This document shows positions 1 through 8,974 of a stretch of 64,000 nt of DNA, piece by piece (the first letter of the stretch is position 1; each line of letters starts with the position of its first letter). The stretch comes from RHKX01 sp046330415 (lineage in GTDB: Bacteria; Actinomycetota; Thermoleophilia; Solirubrobacterales; 70-9). The stretch lies in the NCBI GenBank assembly GCA_046330415.1, contig JAXLSW010000023.1, positions 1 to 64,000 on the forward strand, in the 5' to 3' direction. The notes under the pieces are model-generated. The model was not told the DNA's origin. It did no database searches and was given only the letters and a program-made list of their open reading frames with translations. Position numbers and translations under genes: made by a program.

Positions 1-2
1 GG

Positions 3-566
3 AGGGTGGAGCCGATCAGCCCGAAGCTCCGCGAGCGGATGACCGGGGTGAGCTGGCACCGAGGCTGCCCGGTCGGTCTCGGTGAGCTCCGGCTGGTGCG
101 GGCCACCTACGTCGGCTTCGACGGTCGCGACCGTCAGGGTTCTGTGGTTGTCGCCGCGCGCTACGCGAAGGGGATGCTGGCGGTGCTGCGGAGGCTGCAT
201 GCGAAGGGCTTCCCGATCCGCCGCATGGAGCTGATCGACCGCTTCGGGGGCGACGACCATCGCTCGATGCACCACGACAACACCTCCGCGTTCAACTGCC
301 GGTTCGTGAACGGCACCAATCGCTGGTCGAACCACGCCCACGGCGAGGCGATCGACATCAACCCGCGCGAGAACCCCTACGTCTCCGGCTCATACGTCTC
401 CCCGCCCGAGGGACGCGCCTACGCCGACCGCGACGAGCGCCGACCCGGGATGATCTTCGGCCACGGCGTCGTCACGAGCTCGTTCGAGCGGATCCTCGGC
501 TGGGAATGGGGAGGCCTGTGGCCTTCGCCGACGGACTACCAGCACCTCTCCTCCGATGGCAGCTGA
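3..566 (+). CDS. M15-family D-alanyl-D-alanine carboxypeptidase-like metallopeptidase (5' end cut by window)
   Basis: Likely secreted zinc peptidase acting on peptidoglycan stem peptides. Counting from the GTG at 6, the zinc site is H110 (SNHAHGEAID), D117 seven residues on, and H180 in TDYQH, with D177 in the DxxH position of the catalytic acid. The block GGDDHRSM and the NTSAFNCR stretch are also typical of actinobacterial M15 proteins. The GTG at 6 is not convincing as the start: the frame stays open to base 3 and the GGAGG touches the GTG with no spacer. An N-terminal signal peptide therefore probably lies off the left edge. Family assignment is firm; the exact substrate is inferred. Confidence 0.8.
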   Translation, partial: RVEPISPKLRERMTGVSWHRGCPVGLGELRLVRATYVGFDGRDRQGSVVVAARYAKGMLAVLRRLHAKGFPIRRMELIDRFGGDDHRSMHHDNTSAFNCRFVNGTNRWSNHAHGEAIDINPRENPYVSGSYVSPPEGRAYADRDERRPGMIFGHGVVTSSFERILGWEWGGLWPSPTDYQHLSSDGS

Positions 567-705
567 CATCCGCGAGCGGTGCCGCGGCTCATGGATTCCC
601 GGCGCCGGCCGATAGGTTGCAGGCAGGCGGTGAATCCTCGAGTGCAGCTGCATCGGAGGTTCATCGGAGGGTGACTCGGGCTCACCACGCGGGCACGGGG
701 GACAG

Positions 706-1815
706 ATGATGGAGACGGACAACAGCCGCATGAGACCAATCGCTGCCGTCGCCCCGCTGGGATCGGGGTCCGCGGCCGAGACCGCTCGCGACGACCATCT
801 GCGTACCCGCGAGCGCACTCGGCAGCAGTACGTGCTGGCGGCGATCCTGTTCGTCGGTGGCGGTATCGGGGCGATCCTGCCCGACGCGCTGCACGATCCT
901 CCGCACCCGCCCACGATCTACCTGCTGCCGCTCCTCGCGATGGTCTCCGGCGCGATCACGTTCGCCCTCGCCGCTCGGCTGCCGCGAAGGGCGCTGCACG
1001 TGGTTGCGATCGTGGCCGCCCTCGAGGTGGCGCTCACCGCCGGCCTGGCGGATCAGGTGTTCGCCGTCTACTACACCTTCATCGCCATCTTCGCGGCGTA
1101 TGTGCTCGAGAGCAGGCGTGCGATCGCGGCGCACGTGGCGTTCGTCTGCCTGCTCTCCTTCCTGCCGTTGCTCTACGCCCCTGATGATGCGCGCGAGAAC
1201 CTCATCTTCGCGCTCATCCTCGTGCCGACTTTCGTGCTCGCGAGCGGTGCTGTCGCCTTCCTGCGCGAGCGCCTCGCCGCCAGCGAGGCCCGATACCGTG
1301 ATCTCTCGGAGGTGGACCCGCTCACCGGCGTCGGCAACTACCGGAAGATGAGCCTGCGTGCGCCCCGGGAGCTGCGACGTCACCGCCGCCACGGGCGACC
1401 GTTGAGCCTGGTGGTCGTCGATCTCGACGACTTCAAGCGCATCAACGACAGCCACGGGCATCAGCGGGGGGACGCCGTGCTGCAGGAGGTCGCCGCCGCG
1501 CTGCAGGACGGCGTCCGTGGTGACGACATCGTCGTTCGCCAGGGCGGGGACGAGTTCGCCGTGGTCGCGCCCGAGACCGACGAGGCCGAAGCCGCTGAGC
1601 TCGCCCGCCGCATCTGCGCGGCGATCGCCGCGATCGCGCCGGACGGGAGCGGGATCGGGGCTTCGATCGGCATCGCGCACTTCCCGGCGGACGCCGAGAC
1701 GTTGGAGGGGCTGCTGGCGGCCGCCGACGCGCGGCTGCGCGGAGCGAAGGAGGGTAAGTCGCGCAGCGACGGCCGCCCAGGAGCTCCGCAGCTCGCGGCC
1801 GAGCGGGTCCCCTGA
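706..1815 (+). CDS. membrane-bound diguanylate cyclase (GGDEF domain)
   Basis: 369 residues. A hydrophobic N-terminal half (about residues 40-185, roughly five or six membrane segments) is followed by a GGDEF domain that would make cyclic di-GMP from two GTP. The active-site loop is intact: GGDEF at residues 280-284. Five residues before it lies RGDD (271-274), which matches the RxxD inhibitory site that binds product, so feedback inhibition is likely. The domain starts with the usual DPLTGVGNYR motif near residue 204. ATG at 706 and ATG at 709 are both possible starts. The gene stands alone and converges with the DUF2207 gene. The signal sensed by the membrane part is unknown. Confidence 0.88.
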   Translation: MMETDNSRMRPIAAVAPLGSGSAAETARDDHLRTRERTRQQYVLAAILFVGGGIGAILPDALHDPPHPPTIYLLPLLAMVSGAITFALAARLPRRALHVVAIVAALEVALTAGLADQVFAVYYTFIAIFAAYVLESRRAIAAHVAFVCLLSFLPLLYAPDDARENLIFALILVPTFVLASGAVAFLRERLAASEARYRDLSEVDPLTGVGNYRKMSLRAPRELRRHRRHGRPLSLVVVDLDDFKRINDSHGHQRGDAVLQEVAAALQDGVRGDDIVVRQGGDEFAVVAPETDEAEAAELARRICAAIAAIAPDGSGIGASIGIAHFPADAETLEGLLAAADARLRGAKEGKSRSDGRPGAPQLAAERVP

Positions 1816-1894
1816 GGATCAGCCCCCTGCTCGCTCGCCGGCGAGGTCCCGGCCGAGAACCCCCTCACCTTCCTCTTCAGCGCGCCGGGCTGAG

Positions 1895-3774
1895 CTACCA
1901 GGCGCCGCCACCGCCACCGCCGCTGAAGCCGCCACCGCCACCGCCGCTGAAGCCACCGCCGCCGCTCGAGGAGGACTGCGGTGCGACCTGCGAGGAGAAG
2001 CCGGACCCGAAGCTGTTGAAGCTGCCGCCGAAGCTGCCGCTGTGGAAGGCGTAGGCGGTCCAGAGGGTGCCCGAGTCCGCCTCCTCGGCGACGGGGGCCG
2101 GGATCCGGCCGGACTTGGCGATCCGCTCCGCCGTCCCGAACGCGACCGCGTAGACGAGGATCCGGCGCCATAGCTCCAGCGTCGCCGGCGGGTCGTCGTG
2201 CAGTCGTGGGAAGTCGCTGGTCCAGCGCTCGAACGACTTCCACCGGGCGCTGCGCTGCCGTGCCTCGAGGGAGAGCCGCTTGAGCCACACCTTCGGCACG
2301 GAGATCAGAAAGCCGACGGTGAGGATCATCGCGGCGACCGGGATCGGGACCCGCTGGGTGCGCGTCCAGGCCGCGACGATCACGCCGATGAAGAGGAGCG
2401 CGACGATCGCGGTCAGCAGCTCGCGCCAGCCGGTCATGTCGCGCTCCCAGCTGATCTCGGCGTGCTCGGCCTCGTCGAGCTGCGTGTTCATGGTCTCCCA
2501 GCGCCCGCGCCAGACGCTGGAGTGCGCCGGCACCTCGTCCTTCATCTTCGCGAGCGCGACGGTGTTGTCCCCGAGCAGACGATCGAAGAAGTCCATCACC
2601 GTCACCTCGTAGGGCTGCAGCTGACCGCCGTCCGGCCGCTCTTCGCTCTTGCTGATCTCGAGGTCCAGATCGGCCCCCGGCGCGGCCTTGGCCTCGTAGA
2701 AGCCGCGATCGATGAGGTCCATCAGGGTCGCCAGGACGAGCCGGTCGTCGTATGTCCCCTCGTGTGCGAGCTGGTAGCCGAGCGCCGGGGGGATGTCCTC
2801 GGGCGGCTCCGGCAGGTACTGCGGGACGTCGGTGGGCCGCTCCCTGCTCAGCAGCATGAGCAGCGCCATGCCGGCGAGCCCGAGCAGGCCGAGCAGGGCC
2901 GAGACCGCCAGGACGTTGTCGCTGATCCAGTTGCGGAGCTTCGTCATCATCGAGAGCTGGTCGTCGAGGCTCGCCTCCTCGGCTTCGATCTCGGCGAGCC
3001 CGTCGCCGCGGTCGACGTCAGCCCGCAGCCAGGCTGATCGCGTCACGGGGGAGCAGGGCGCATCCCGACCGCCTCCGCCTCCTGGGGGACGCGTGAGACC
3101 GAGGCGACGGCGGCGTCCCCCTCGATCTCGGGCTCGGTGCCGAGGGAGCGGGGCCGCAGCCAGGTGTGGGTGGGCGCTGCGCCGTCGGCGGCGGTGAAGG
3201 TGGCGTCGAGATCGTTGAGCCAGAAGTCCCACTGATCGCCCCAGATGGTCCAAGTGACGTCGACGACGTCGTCGCGCACGTTGGTCGCGCCGGTGACCCG
3301 GTAGAAGAGGTCGAAGGTCCGGTGCTCGTCGACCGCGTTGTAGTGCCAGACGACGCGCAGGTAGCGGTTGTCGCCGGTGGTGTCGCCGGCGCCGCTGAAG
3401 TCGGAGGTGCCGCCGAACTTCTCCGTGCCGAACGAGTTCGGAAGGTCGTAGGAGCCGAGGCCGGTCGCGGCACCTGGTGAGTACCGCTCGCCACCGCTGG
3501 AGACCCGCATCCCGGTGATCTGAGCGTCGCCGTTGAGCGGAATGTCACGGTAGGCGCCGCTGAAGGAGCCGTGGAAGTCGAAGTCGAGCGACTCGTGCAC
3601 CAGCAGGCTGCCGTCGGGCTGCAACTGCACGTCGACGTCCGCGTTGTCGATCTCGTACTGCTTCTCCTGGGTCGGGACGTCCGGGAGGAAGGTCAGAGCC
3701 GCCCAGGCGACCCCGGCGATGATCACCACGAAGATCATCCGGCCCAGGAAGGGCCCGGTCAGGATCCTCCTCAC
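1895..3774 (-). CDS. DUF2207 membrane protein, frame broken twice (probable sequence errors)
   Basis: Read as one gene of about 625 residues. The first part (3774 down to about 3055) has an N-terminal membrane anchor and the DUF2207 beta-rich extracytoplasmic domain (SLDFDFHGSFSGAYRDI region). It continues in a second frame as ALLPRDAISLAAG, and then in a third frame from about 3015 to the stop at 1895 with ADVDRGDGLAEI, two or three membrane helices and a tail rich in Gly (FSGGGGGG twice, ending GGAW), all typical of the family. Each break is cured by removing one base, one near 3052 and one near 3015, giving 626 codons. Start ATG overlaps the lemA stop (ATGA), so the two genes are coupled. 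Function is unknown; envelope or surface organisation is the usual guess. Confidence 0.8.
1904..1951 (-). repeat. 24-bp perfect tandem duplication inside the DUF2207 gene
   Basis: Two adjacent identical 24-bp units (1904-1927 and 1928-1951), with a decayed third copy to about 1969. On the coding strand each unit encodes FSGGGGGG in the Gly-rich C-terminal tail. Such tails are common in DUF2207 proteins, so this looks like in-frame repeat expansion rather than a regulatory element. Confidence 0.85.
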
Positions 3775-4352
3775 CCCGGGCCCCCGGCCGACGGCGGCAG
3801 CTCGACCGCCGGTGCGACGGCGGCCTCGGAGCCGGCGCTGAAGAACTCGCGCCTCGTGAAGCCGAAGGCGGAGGCGACGAGCGACGGCGGGAAGACGGCG
3901 ACCGCGGTGTTCAGCGTCTCGACCGTGTCGTTGTAGACGCGGCGGGTGATCGAGATCCGCTCCTCGACCGAGGCGAGATCCTTCTGCAGCTGCATGAAGT
4001 TGTCGCTCGCCTTCAGTTCCGGATAGGCCTCCGCGAGGCCGATCAGATTGCCGATCCCGAGCGCGAGGGCGCCCTCGAGGGGACCCTGCATAGCCGGGCC
4101 CCCGCCGACGGCATGGGTCGCGGCGCCGCGCGCCTCGGCGGTGCGGACGAGCACCGAGCTCTCATGGCCCGCGTACCCCGCGACGGTGTCGACGAGGGCC
4201 GGCACCAGATCGTGGCGGAGCTTCAGCGCGACCTCGATCTGCGCCCAGGAGTTGTCGACGGCGAGGCGCATCCGGACGAGCCGGTTGTAGGTGAGCAGGA
4301 CGAACAGCGCGACGGCTGCGACGACGACGATCGCGACGATTGCCCAGGTCAC
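3771..4352 (-). CDS. lemA: LemA family protein
   Basis: 193 residues with one N-terminal transmembrane helix (about residues 3-24, TWAIVAIVVV start), followed by the LemA signature YNRLVRMRLAVDNSWAQI and a long helical region containing RHDLVPALV and ASVEERISITRRVYND. LemA proteins are small anchored proteins with an extended helical domain; their biochemical role is not established. The gene overlaps the downstream DUF2207 gene by four bases, and this pairing recurs widely in actinobacteria and other phyla. The C-terminus is Pro/Gly/Ala-rich and probably disordered. Divergent from the SDR gene at 4436. Confidence 0.92.
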   Translation of the reverse strand: MTWAIVAIVVVAAVALFVLLTYNRLVRMRLAVDNSWAQIEVALKLRHDLVPALVDTVAGYAGHESSVLVRTAEARGAATHAVGGGPAMQGPLEGALALGIGNLIGLAEAYPELKASDNFMQLQKDLASVEERISITRRVYNDTVETLNTAVAVFPPSLVASAFGFTRREFFSAGSEAAVAPAVELPPSAGGPG

Positions 4353-4435
4353 CGTGGTCCCCTCATGGGCCCGAAACCTACTCGTCTCGAGGGGGACGGA
4401 CCATTCGGGCGGGCCCCCTCAATAGGCTGCGCGCC

Positions 4436-5182
4436 GTGAGCGAGCTCGATGGCAAGGTCGTGTTGATCACCGGCGGTGCCGGTGGTCTCGGTTCCGCCGC
4501 CGCGAGGGCGGTGGCGGCGCTCGGCGCCCGGGTGATGGTCTCCGACGTGGATGCCGAGGGAGGAGCTGCGGTCGCGGAGGAGATCGGCGGGGAGTTCCTT
4601 CGCTGCGACGTCAGCAGCCCGGAGGAGAACAGGGCCATGTTCGACGCGACCGTCGAGCGCTTCGGGGGGCTCGATCACGTCTACCTCAACGCCGGTGTCT
4701 CCAGCGGCATCGGCCTCGGTGACGACTTCGATGTCGACACCTACCGCCGCGTGATGGGGATCAACCTCGACGGGGTCGTCTTCGGCGCTCACGAGGCGAT
4801 CCGCGTGCTGCGCGAGCATGGGGGAGGGTCCGTGGTCGCGACCGCTTCCCTGGCGGGCCTCACGGCGGTCCCTTACGACCCCCTGTACGCGGCCAACAAG
4901 CACGCGGTCGTCGGTTTGGCTCGCTCGCTCGGCCCGGGTCTCGTCACCGATGGGATCCGCTTCAACGCGATCTGCCCGGGCTTCGCCGAGTCGGGGATCA
5001 TCGCCCCGATCCGCGACGCCCTGCTCAACAGCGGCTTCACGATCATCCCCGCCGAGAAGGTCGCGGCCGGCGTCGTCGCGCTCTTCGAGGGCGAGATGAG
5101 CGGCGAGTGCTGGTTCGTCCAGCCCGGCGTGGATCCGCAGAACTTCAAGTTCCGGAACATCCCGGGGCCGCGCGCCGAGTAG
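4436..5182 (+). CDS. short-chain dehydrogenase/reductase (classical SDR)
   Basis: 248 residues from GTG at 4436 (SELDGKVVLITGG). Rossmann motif TGGAGGLG at 12-19, NAG at 85-87, catalytic S138, and Y151/K155 in YAANK. These are the complete classical SDR active-site residues, so an NAD(P)-dependent alcohol/ketone oxidoreductase is expected. D37 and D39 after the second strand suggest NAD rather than NADP. The substrate cannot be told from sequence. The open frame extends upstream to 4340, but that part overlaps the lemA start and has no SDR similarity. The next gene follows after about 40 bases on the same strand. Confidence 0.88.
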   Translation: MSELDGKVVLITGGAGGLGSAAARAVAALGARVMVSDVDAEGGAAVAEEIGGEFLRCDVSSPEENRAMFDATVERFGGLDHVYLNAGVSSGIGLGDDFDVDTYRRVMGINLDGVVFGAHEAIRVLREHGGGSVVATASLAGLTAVPYDPLYAANKHAVVGLARSLGPGLVTDGIRFNAICPGFAESGIIAPIRDALLNSGFTIIPAEKVAAGVVALFEGEMSGECWFVQPGVDPQNFKFRNIPGPRAE

Positions 5183-5223
5183 CGACGGCGTCCGCTGCGC
5201 CGGGGGGATGGGATGATCCGCGG

Positions 5224-5982
5224 GTGAGCTTCGAGCGCTACGTGGCACTCGGCGACTCGACCACGGAGGGGCTCGAGGATCCGTACCCGGACGGCAGCTA
5301 CCGCGGCTGGGCGGACCGGCTCGCCCAGCACCTGGCGGTCGGCAACCCGAACCTGACCTACGCCAACCTCGCGATCCGCGGCCGCAAGCTGCCGCAGATC
5401 CGCGCCGAGCAGCTCGAGCCCGCGCTGGCGCTCGAGCCCGACCTCGCGACCGTCCTCGGGGGCTTCAACGACATCATCCGGCCGTCGGTGGACCTCGATG
5501 CGATCGGCGCCGACCTCGATGCGCTCGTCGCCGCCCTGCGTGGGGCCGGGGCCACGGTCCTGGTCATGACCTACCCGGACCCCACCGCCGTCATCTCGCT
5601 GGCCTCCGGGCGGATCCGGGAGCGCGTTCTCGCCTTCAACGAGACGATCCGCCGGATCGCCACCGGCCGCGGCGCCGTCCTCGTCGATCTCGACCGCCAG
5701 GGGGTGACCAACCCGCGCTACTGGTCGCCCGACCGCCTGCATGCGAACCGGCTCGGCCACGAGCGCATGGCCGCGGCCGCCGCGAGCGCGCTCGGCGTCG
5801 ATCCCGGGGAGGGCTGGGACGAGGTGCTCCCGATGCCGGCGCCGGCGCCGAGGCCGATCCGGTTCGCCCGCGACGCCGCCTGGGCAGGCCGCCATCTGAC
5901 GCCGTGGCTCGTGCGCCGGCTCCGCGGCCGCTCGTCGGGCGACGGTCGCGACCCCAAGCGCCCCGACCTCGGCTCTCTCTAG
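5224..5982 (+). CDS. SGNH/GDSL-type hydrolase
   Basis: 252 residues from GTG at 5224. Contains the SGNH blocks: GDS with nucleophile S12 (ALGDSTTEG), block II Gly in the AIRGRKL region, N82 in GGFND, and D170-x-x-H173 in SPDRLHANRLGHE. A serine esterase, lipase or carbohydrate deacetylase is expected. There is no signal peptide, so it probably acts in the cytoplasm. The last 60 or so residues are basic and proline-rich (PAPAPRP), and lie outside the fold. An upstream start at 5107 would overlap the SDR gene and is rejected because family similarity begins right at the GTG. Confidence 0.87.
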   Translation: MSFERYVALGDSTTEGLEDPYPDGSYRGWADRLAQHLAVGNPNLTYANLAIRGRKLPQIRAEQLEPALALEPDLATVLGGFNDIIRPSVDLDAIGADLDALVAALRGAGATVLVMTYPDPTAVISLASGRIRERVLAFNETIRRIATGRGAVLVDLDRQGVTNPRYWSPDRLHANRLGHERMAAAAASALGVDPGEGWDEVLPMPAPAPRPIRFARDAAWAGRHLTPWLVRRLRGRSSGDGRDPKRPDLGSL

Positions 5983-6012
5983 TCCGTCCGCGGGGAGCTT
6001 CCGGGCTCCAGC

Positions 6013-6408
6013 TCAGTCGCTCCACCAGTTGGGGACGATCTCGCCGTCTCCCTCGTGACGCTCCCCGAACGCGATGAACTCCAGCCCGTCATCGCCGCCC
6101 TCGAAAGCCCGCGTGGCGCCGGGGGAGACGCGAATCGCATCGAGCTTCGTCAGCTCGACCACCTCGTCGTCGACCTTCACCCGGCCCGAGCCGGCGATGA
6201 CCACGTAGACCTCCTCGGCCTCGTCGTGCTTGTGGCCGAACCCCTGGCGGGCGTTCGGCTTCAGTCGGTGGTGGCTGAATCCCGTCTGCTCGGCTTCGAG
6301 GTCCCCGGTGGCGAAGCGCACCTCGCCGATCTCCGAGAAGCCGTGCTTGGCGGCCATGTCCTCGACCGATTCCAGGTTCTTGTGCGTGTACTCGCTGCTG
6401 TCGCTCAT
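6013..6408 (-). CDS. small cupin-domain protein
   Basis: 131 residues forming a single cupin barrel. Motif 1 is visible as GHKHDEAEEVYVVIAGSG (two His and one Glu as metal ligands) and motif 2 in the LTKLDAIRVSPGATRAF region. Such small cupins bind a divalent metal and act as isomerases, dioxygenases or sensors; no specific reaction can be assigned. It converges with the SGNH hydrolase gene and is divergent from the DUF6351 gene. The sequence is acidic and soluble with no signal peptide. Confidence 0.85.
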   Translation of the reverse strand: MSDSSEYTHKNLESVEDMAAKHGFSEIGEVRFATGDLEAEQTGFSHHRLKPNARQGFGHKHDEAEEVYVVIAGSGRVKVDDEVVELTKLDAIRVSPGATRAFEGGDDGLEFIAFGERHEGDGEIVPNWWSD

Positions 6409-6516
6409 GGCTCCAACCCTACGCGTGGTGCCCCGGCGCGTCTTCCGAACCTTTCATCCGGCATGCGGGTTATCCATCCTGGGGGACGTAGTCGCCGACA
6501 TGGAAGGAGGAACACG

Positions 6517-8913
6517 GTGAGGGCGAGAACGACGATCGCTTGGGCGGTGCTGCTCGCGACGATGCTGATCGCGGCCCCCGCCCATGCCGCCGGCGGGAAG
6601 CTGGACGTCGAGGCTCTCTCCAGCGCCCCCGACCTGGTCACCGGCGACGACGCACTCGTGGCGGTCACCGTTCCCAACGGGACGAAGCCGTCGAAGGTGC
6701 GCGTCCGGCTCAACGGAGCGGACGTGACCTCCAGGTTCAGCGATCAGGCGGGCTCCGGGCGTCTCGTCGGGCTCGTCGACGGGCTCTCGCAGGGCCAGAA
6801 CGAGCTCACGGCCTACGCGAAGGGCTTGAAGCGGCCTGCGAGCCTGCAGCTCTACGACTCGCCCATCAGCGGACCGCTCTTCTCGGGCCCGCAGCAGTCC
6901 CCGTTCTTCTGCCGCACCATCGAAGCCGGCCTCGGGGCTCCGACGGACGCGAACTGCTCGGCATCGGCGCAGGTGAACTACGTCTACAGGACGAACGGCG
7001 GCGACTTCGAACCGCTCGCGGATCCCTCGGCGATGCCCGCCGACGGCGTGCAGACCACGACGCGCGACGGTCGCACGGTCGACTACGTGGTCCGGATCGA
7101 GACCGGCGTCATCGACCGTTCCGTGTACCGCTGGGCCACGCTTGCGCCCGGTGGCGACGTCGCCGCCGCCTGGAACCAGCGCCTCGTCTACAAGTTCGGC
7201 GGCGGCTGCGGTGCCGGCTATCAGCAGGGGGTCGCGAACCTCGGCCAGGTGCTCGACGACGCCGAGCTCTCGCAGGGCTACGCCATCCTCTCCGGCAGCC
7301 TCAACGTCTTCAATACGGCCTGCAACGACGTTCTCTCGGCGGAGGCCGCGTCGATGCTCAAGGAGCACTTCATCGAGTCCGTCGGTGCCGCTCCCGTCTG
7401 GACCATCGGCGAGGGGAGCTCGGGCGGCTCCGTGCAGGCGCAGCTGATCGCGCAGAACTACCCGGGCCTGCTCGACGGGCTGCTGCCGTCGGCGAGCTTC
7501 CCCGACGGGGCAGCTCCCGACTACCCCGACTGCCGCCTGCTCACCGCCTACTACGCGACCCCGGCGGGCGCTGCGCTCAGCAACTCCCAGCGCCAGGCGA
7601 TCAGCGGCCTCAGCAACCCGAACGGATGCGTTGCGCTCTCGGCGGGGGCGGATGTCGTCAACGCCTCCGAGGGCTGCGACGAATCGGTCGTGCCCCCGGC
7701 GCAGATCTTCGACGCGGCCACCAACCCGACTGGGATCCGTTGCACTGTCTGGGACAGCATGGTCGCGGTCTACGGTCGTGACCCGGCGACGGGCTTCGCG
7801 CGGCGCACGCTCGACAACGTCGGCGTCCAATACGGGCTCGTCGCGCTGCAGCAGGGGACGATCACGCTGAACGAGTTCCTCGACCTGAACCAGGGGATCG
7901 GTGGCTACGACCAGAACGGTGAGATCCGCGCCGCGCGCAGCGTCGGCGATCCCGATGCGATCGCCGCCGCCTTCCGCACGGGTCGCGTCAACCAGGGCCT
8001 CGGCGGCTACCGGCAGGTCCCCGTGGTCGACGCTCGAAGCTACGTCGACGACGAGGCCAACGTCCACCAGTACGTCAACACCTACAAGCTGCGAGCGCGG
8101 CTCGACAGCACCGGCGGCCATGGCAACCAGGTCATGTTCCGGGCCAAGGGAGGCCAGAACGTCGGCCCGATGAACGCCGCCGCCCTCGATCTGATCGGTC
8201 GCTGGCTCGACGCGATCGCCGCCGACCACACGGGTGCCTCCCTCGCAGAGAAGGTGCTCAACGACAAGCCGTCGGATGCCGTCGACGCCTGCTGGACGAA
8301 CGGCGGCCAGCGCACCGACGCGCCGGCGCAGATCGGCGCCTCCAACATCTGCGAGCAGACGTACCCACCGCACAGCCTCCCCGCCAACCAGGCGGGCAAG
8401 CCGCTGGACTCGATCGCGGTCAAGTGCGCGCTGCGTCCGCTGAACTACGGCGACTACGGGTCGCCGTCGGCGGGGCAGCAGGCCCGCCTCGCGGCGATCT
8501 TCCCCGATGGCGTCTGCGACTGGTCCAAGCCGGGCCCGGGTCAGCAGGCGATCGACGGGACCTGGCAGGAGTTCGGGCCCCAGCGCGTCGTCACCAAGAG
8601 CAAGCCGAAGCTCGGGTTGAAGGCCAAGCGCAAGGGCTCGGGCAGGAGGGGGACGGTTGCGCTGAGCGCGAAGCTGGGCCCGTGTCCCGCATCGGGCTTC
8701 CAGCGGATCGTCTTCGAGCGGAAGCGGAAGGGCAAGTGGGGGAAGGTCGGCACCGGCGTCACCTCCGGCAAGCAGTGCAAGGCGAAGGTGACGCTGAAGT
8801 CGAAGCGGCTCGGCAAGGCCGGCCCGAAGCCGGTGAAGCTGCGCGCGAGCTTCGACGCGGTCGGCGCGCTCGAGTCCGCGCGTTCGAGGGGCGTGAAGGT
8901 GAAGCTGCGCTGA
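6517..8913 (+). CDS. secreted DUF6351 family protein (alpha/beta-hydrolase-like) with basic C-terminal domain
   Basis: 798 residues. Start GTG at 6517 is preceded by AAGGAGG at 6504-6510. A signal peptide (AWAVLLATMLIAAPAHA) is cleaved after AHA. A beta-sandwich-like N-terminal region is followed by the DUF6351 core with KFGGGCGAGYQQG and a nucleophile-elbow motif G-S-S-G-G with S302 as candidate nucleophile. Several paired cysteines suit an exported protein. The last 110 residues are strongly Lys/Arg-rich with one Cys pair. The enzymatic role is not established; an esterase/tannase-like hydrolase is the reasonable guess. The frame is open far upstream, but only this start yields a signal peptide. 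Confidence 0.8.
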   Translation: MRARTTIAWAVLLATMLIAAPAHAAGGKLDVEALSSAPDLVTGDDALVAVTVPNGTKPSKVRVRLNGADVTSRFSDQAGSGRLVGLVDGLSQGQNELTAYAKGLKRPASLQLYDSPISGPLFSGPQQSPFFCRTIEAGLGAPTDANCSASAQVNYVYRTNGGDFEPLADPSAMPADGVQTTTRDGRTVDYVVRIETGVIDRSVYRWATLAPGGDVAAAWNQRLVYKFGGGCGAGYQQGVANLGQVLDDAELSQGYAILSGSLNVFNTACNDVLSAEAASMLKEHFIESVGAAPVWTIGEGSSGGSVQAQLIAQNYPGLLDGLLPSASFPDGAAPDYPDCRLLTAYYATPAGAALSNSQRQAISGLSNPNGCVALSAGADVVNASEGCDESVVPPAQIFDAATNPTGIRCTVWDSMVAVYGRDPATGFARRTLDNVGVQYGLVALQQGTITLNEFLDLNQGIGGYDQNGEIRAARSVGDPDAIAAAFRTGRVNQGLGGYRQVPVVDARSYVDDEANVHQYVNTYKLRARLDSTGGHGNQVMFRAKGGQNVGPMNAAALDLIGRWLDAIAADHTGASLAEKVLNDKPSDAVDACWTNGGQRTDAPAQIGASNICEQTYPPHSLPANQAGKPLDSIAVKCALRPLNYGDYGSPSAGQQARLAAIFPDGVCDWSKPGPGQQAIDGTWQEFGPQRVVTKSKPKLGLKAKRKGSGRRGTVALSAKLGPCPASGFQRIVFERKRKGKWGKVGTGVTSGKQCKAKVTLKSKRLGKAGPKPVKLRASFDAVGALESARSRGVKVKLR

Positions 8914-8974
8914 GCCGTCGCGAAGTGAGAGGGTTCGCCGTCCACCCCGGATCCCTGAGAGAGAGCGAGCCCCG

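Noticed and set aside
1895..1970. Short repeat cluster that might be a CRISPR or VNTR locus
   Set aside because: It is an in-frame coding repeat (FSGGGGGG) in the DUF2207 tail, with no spacers.
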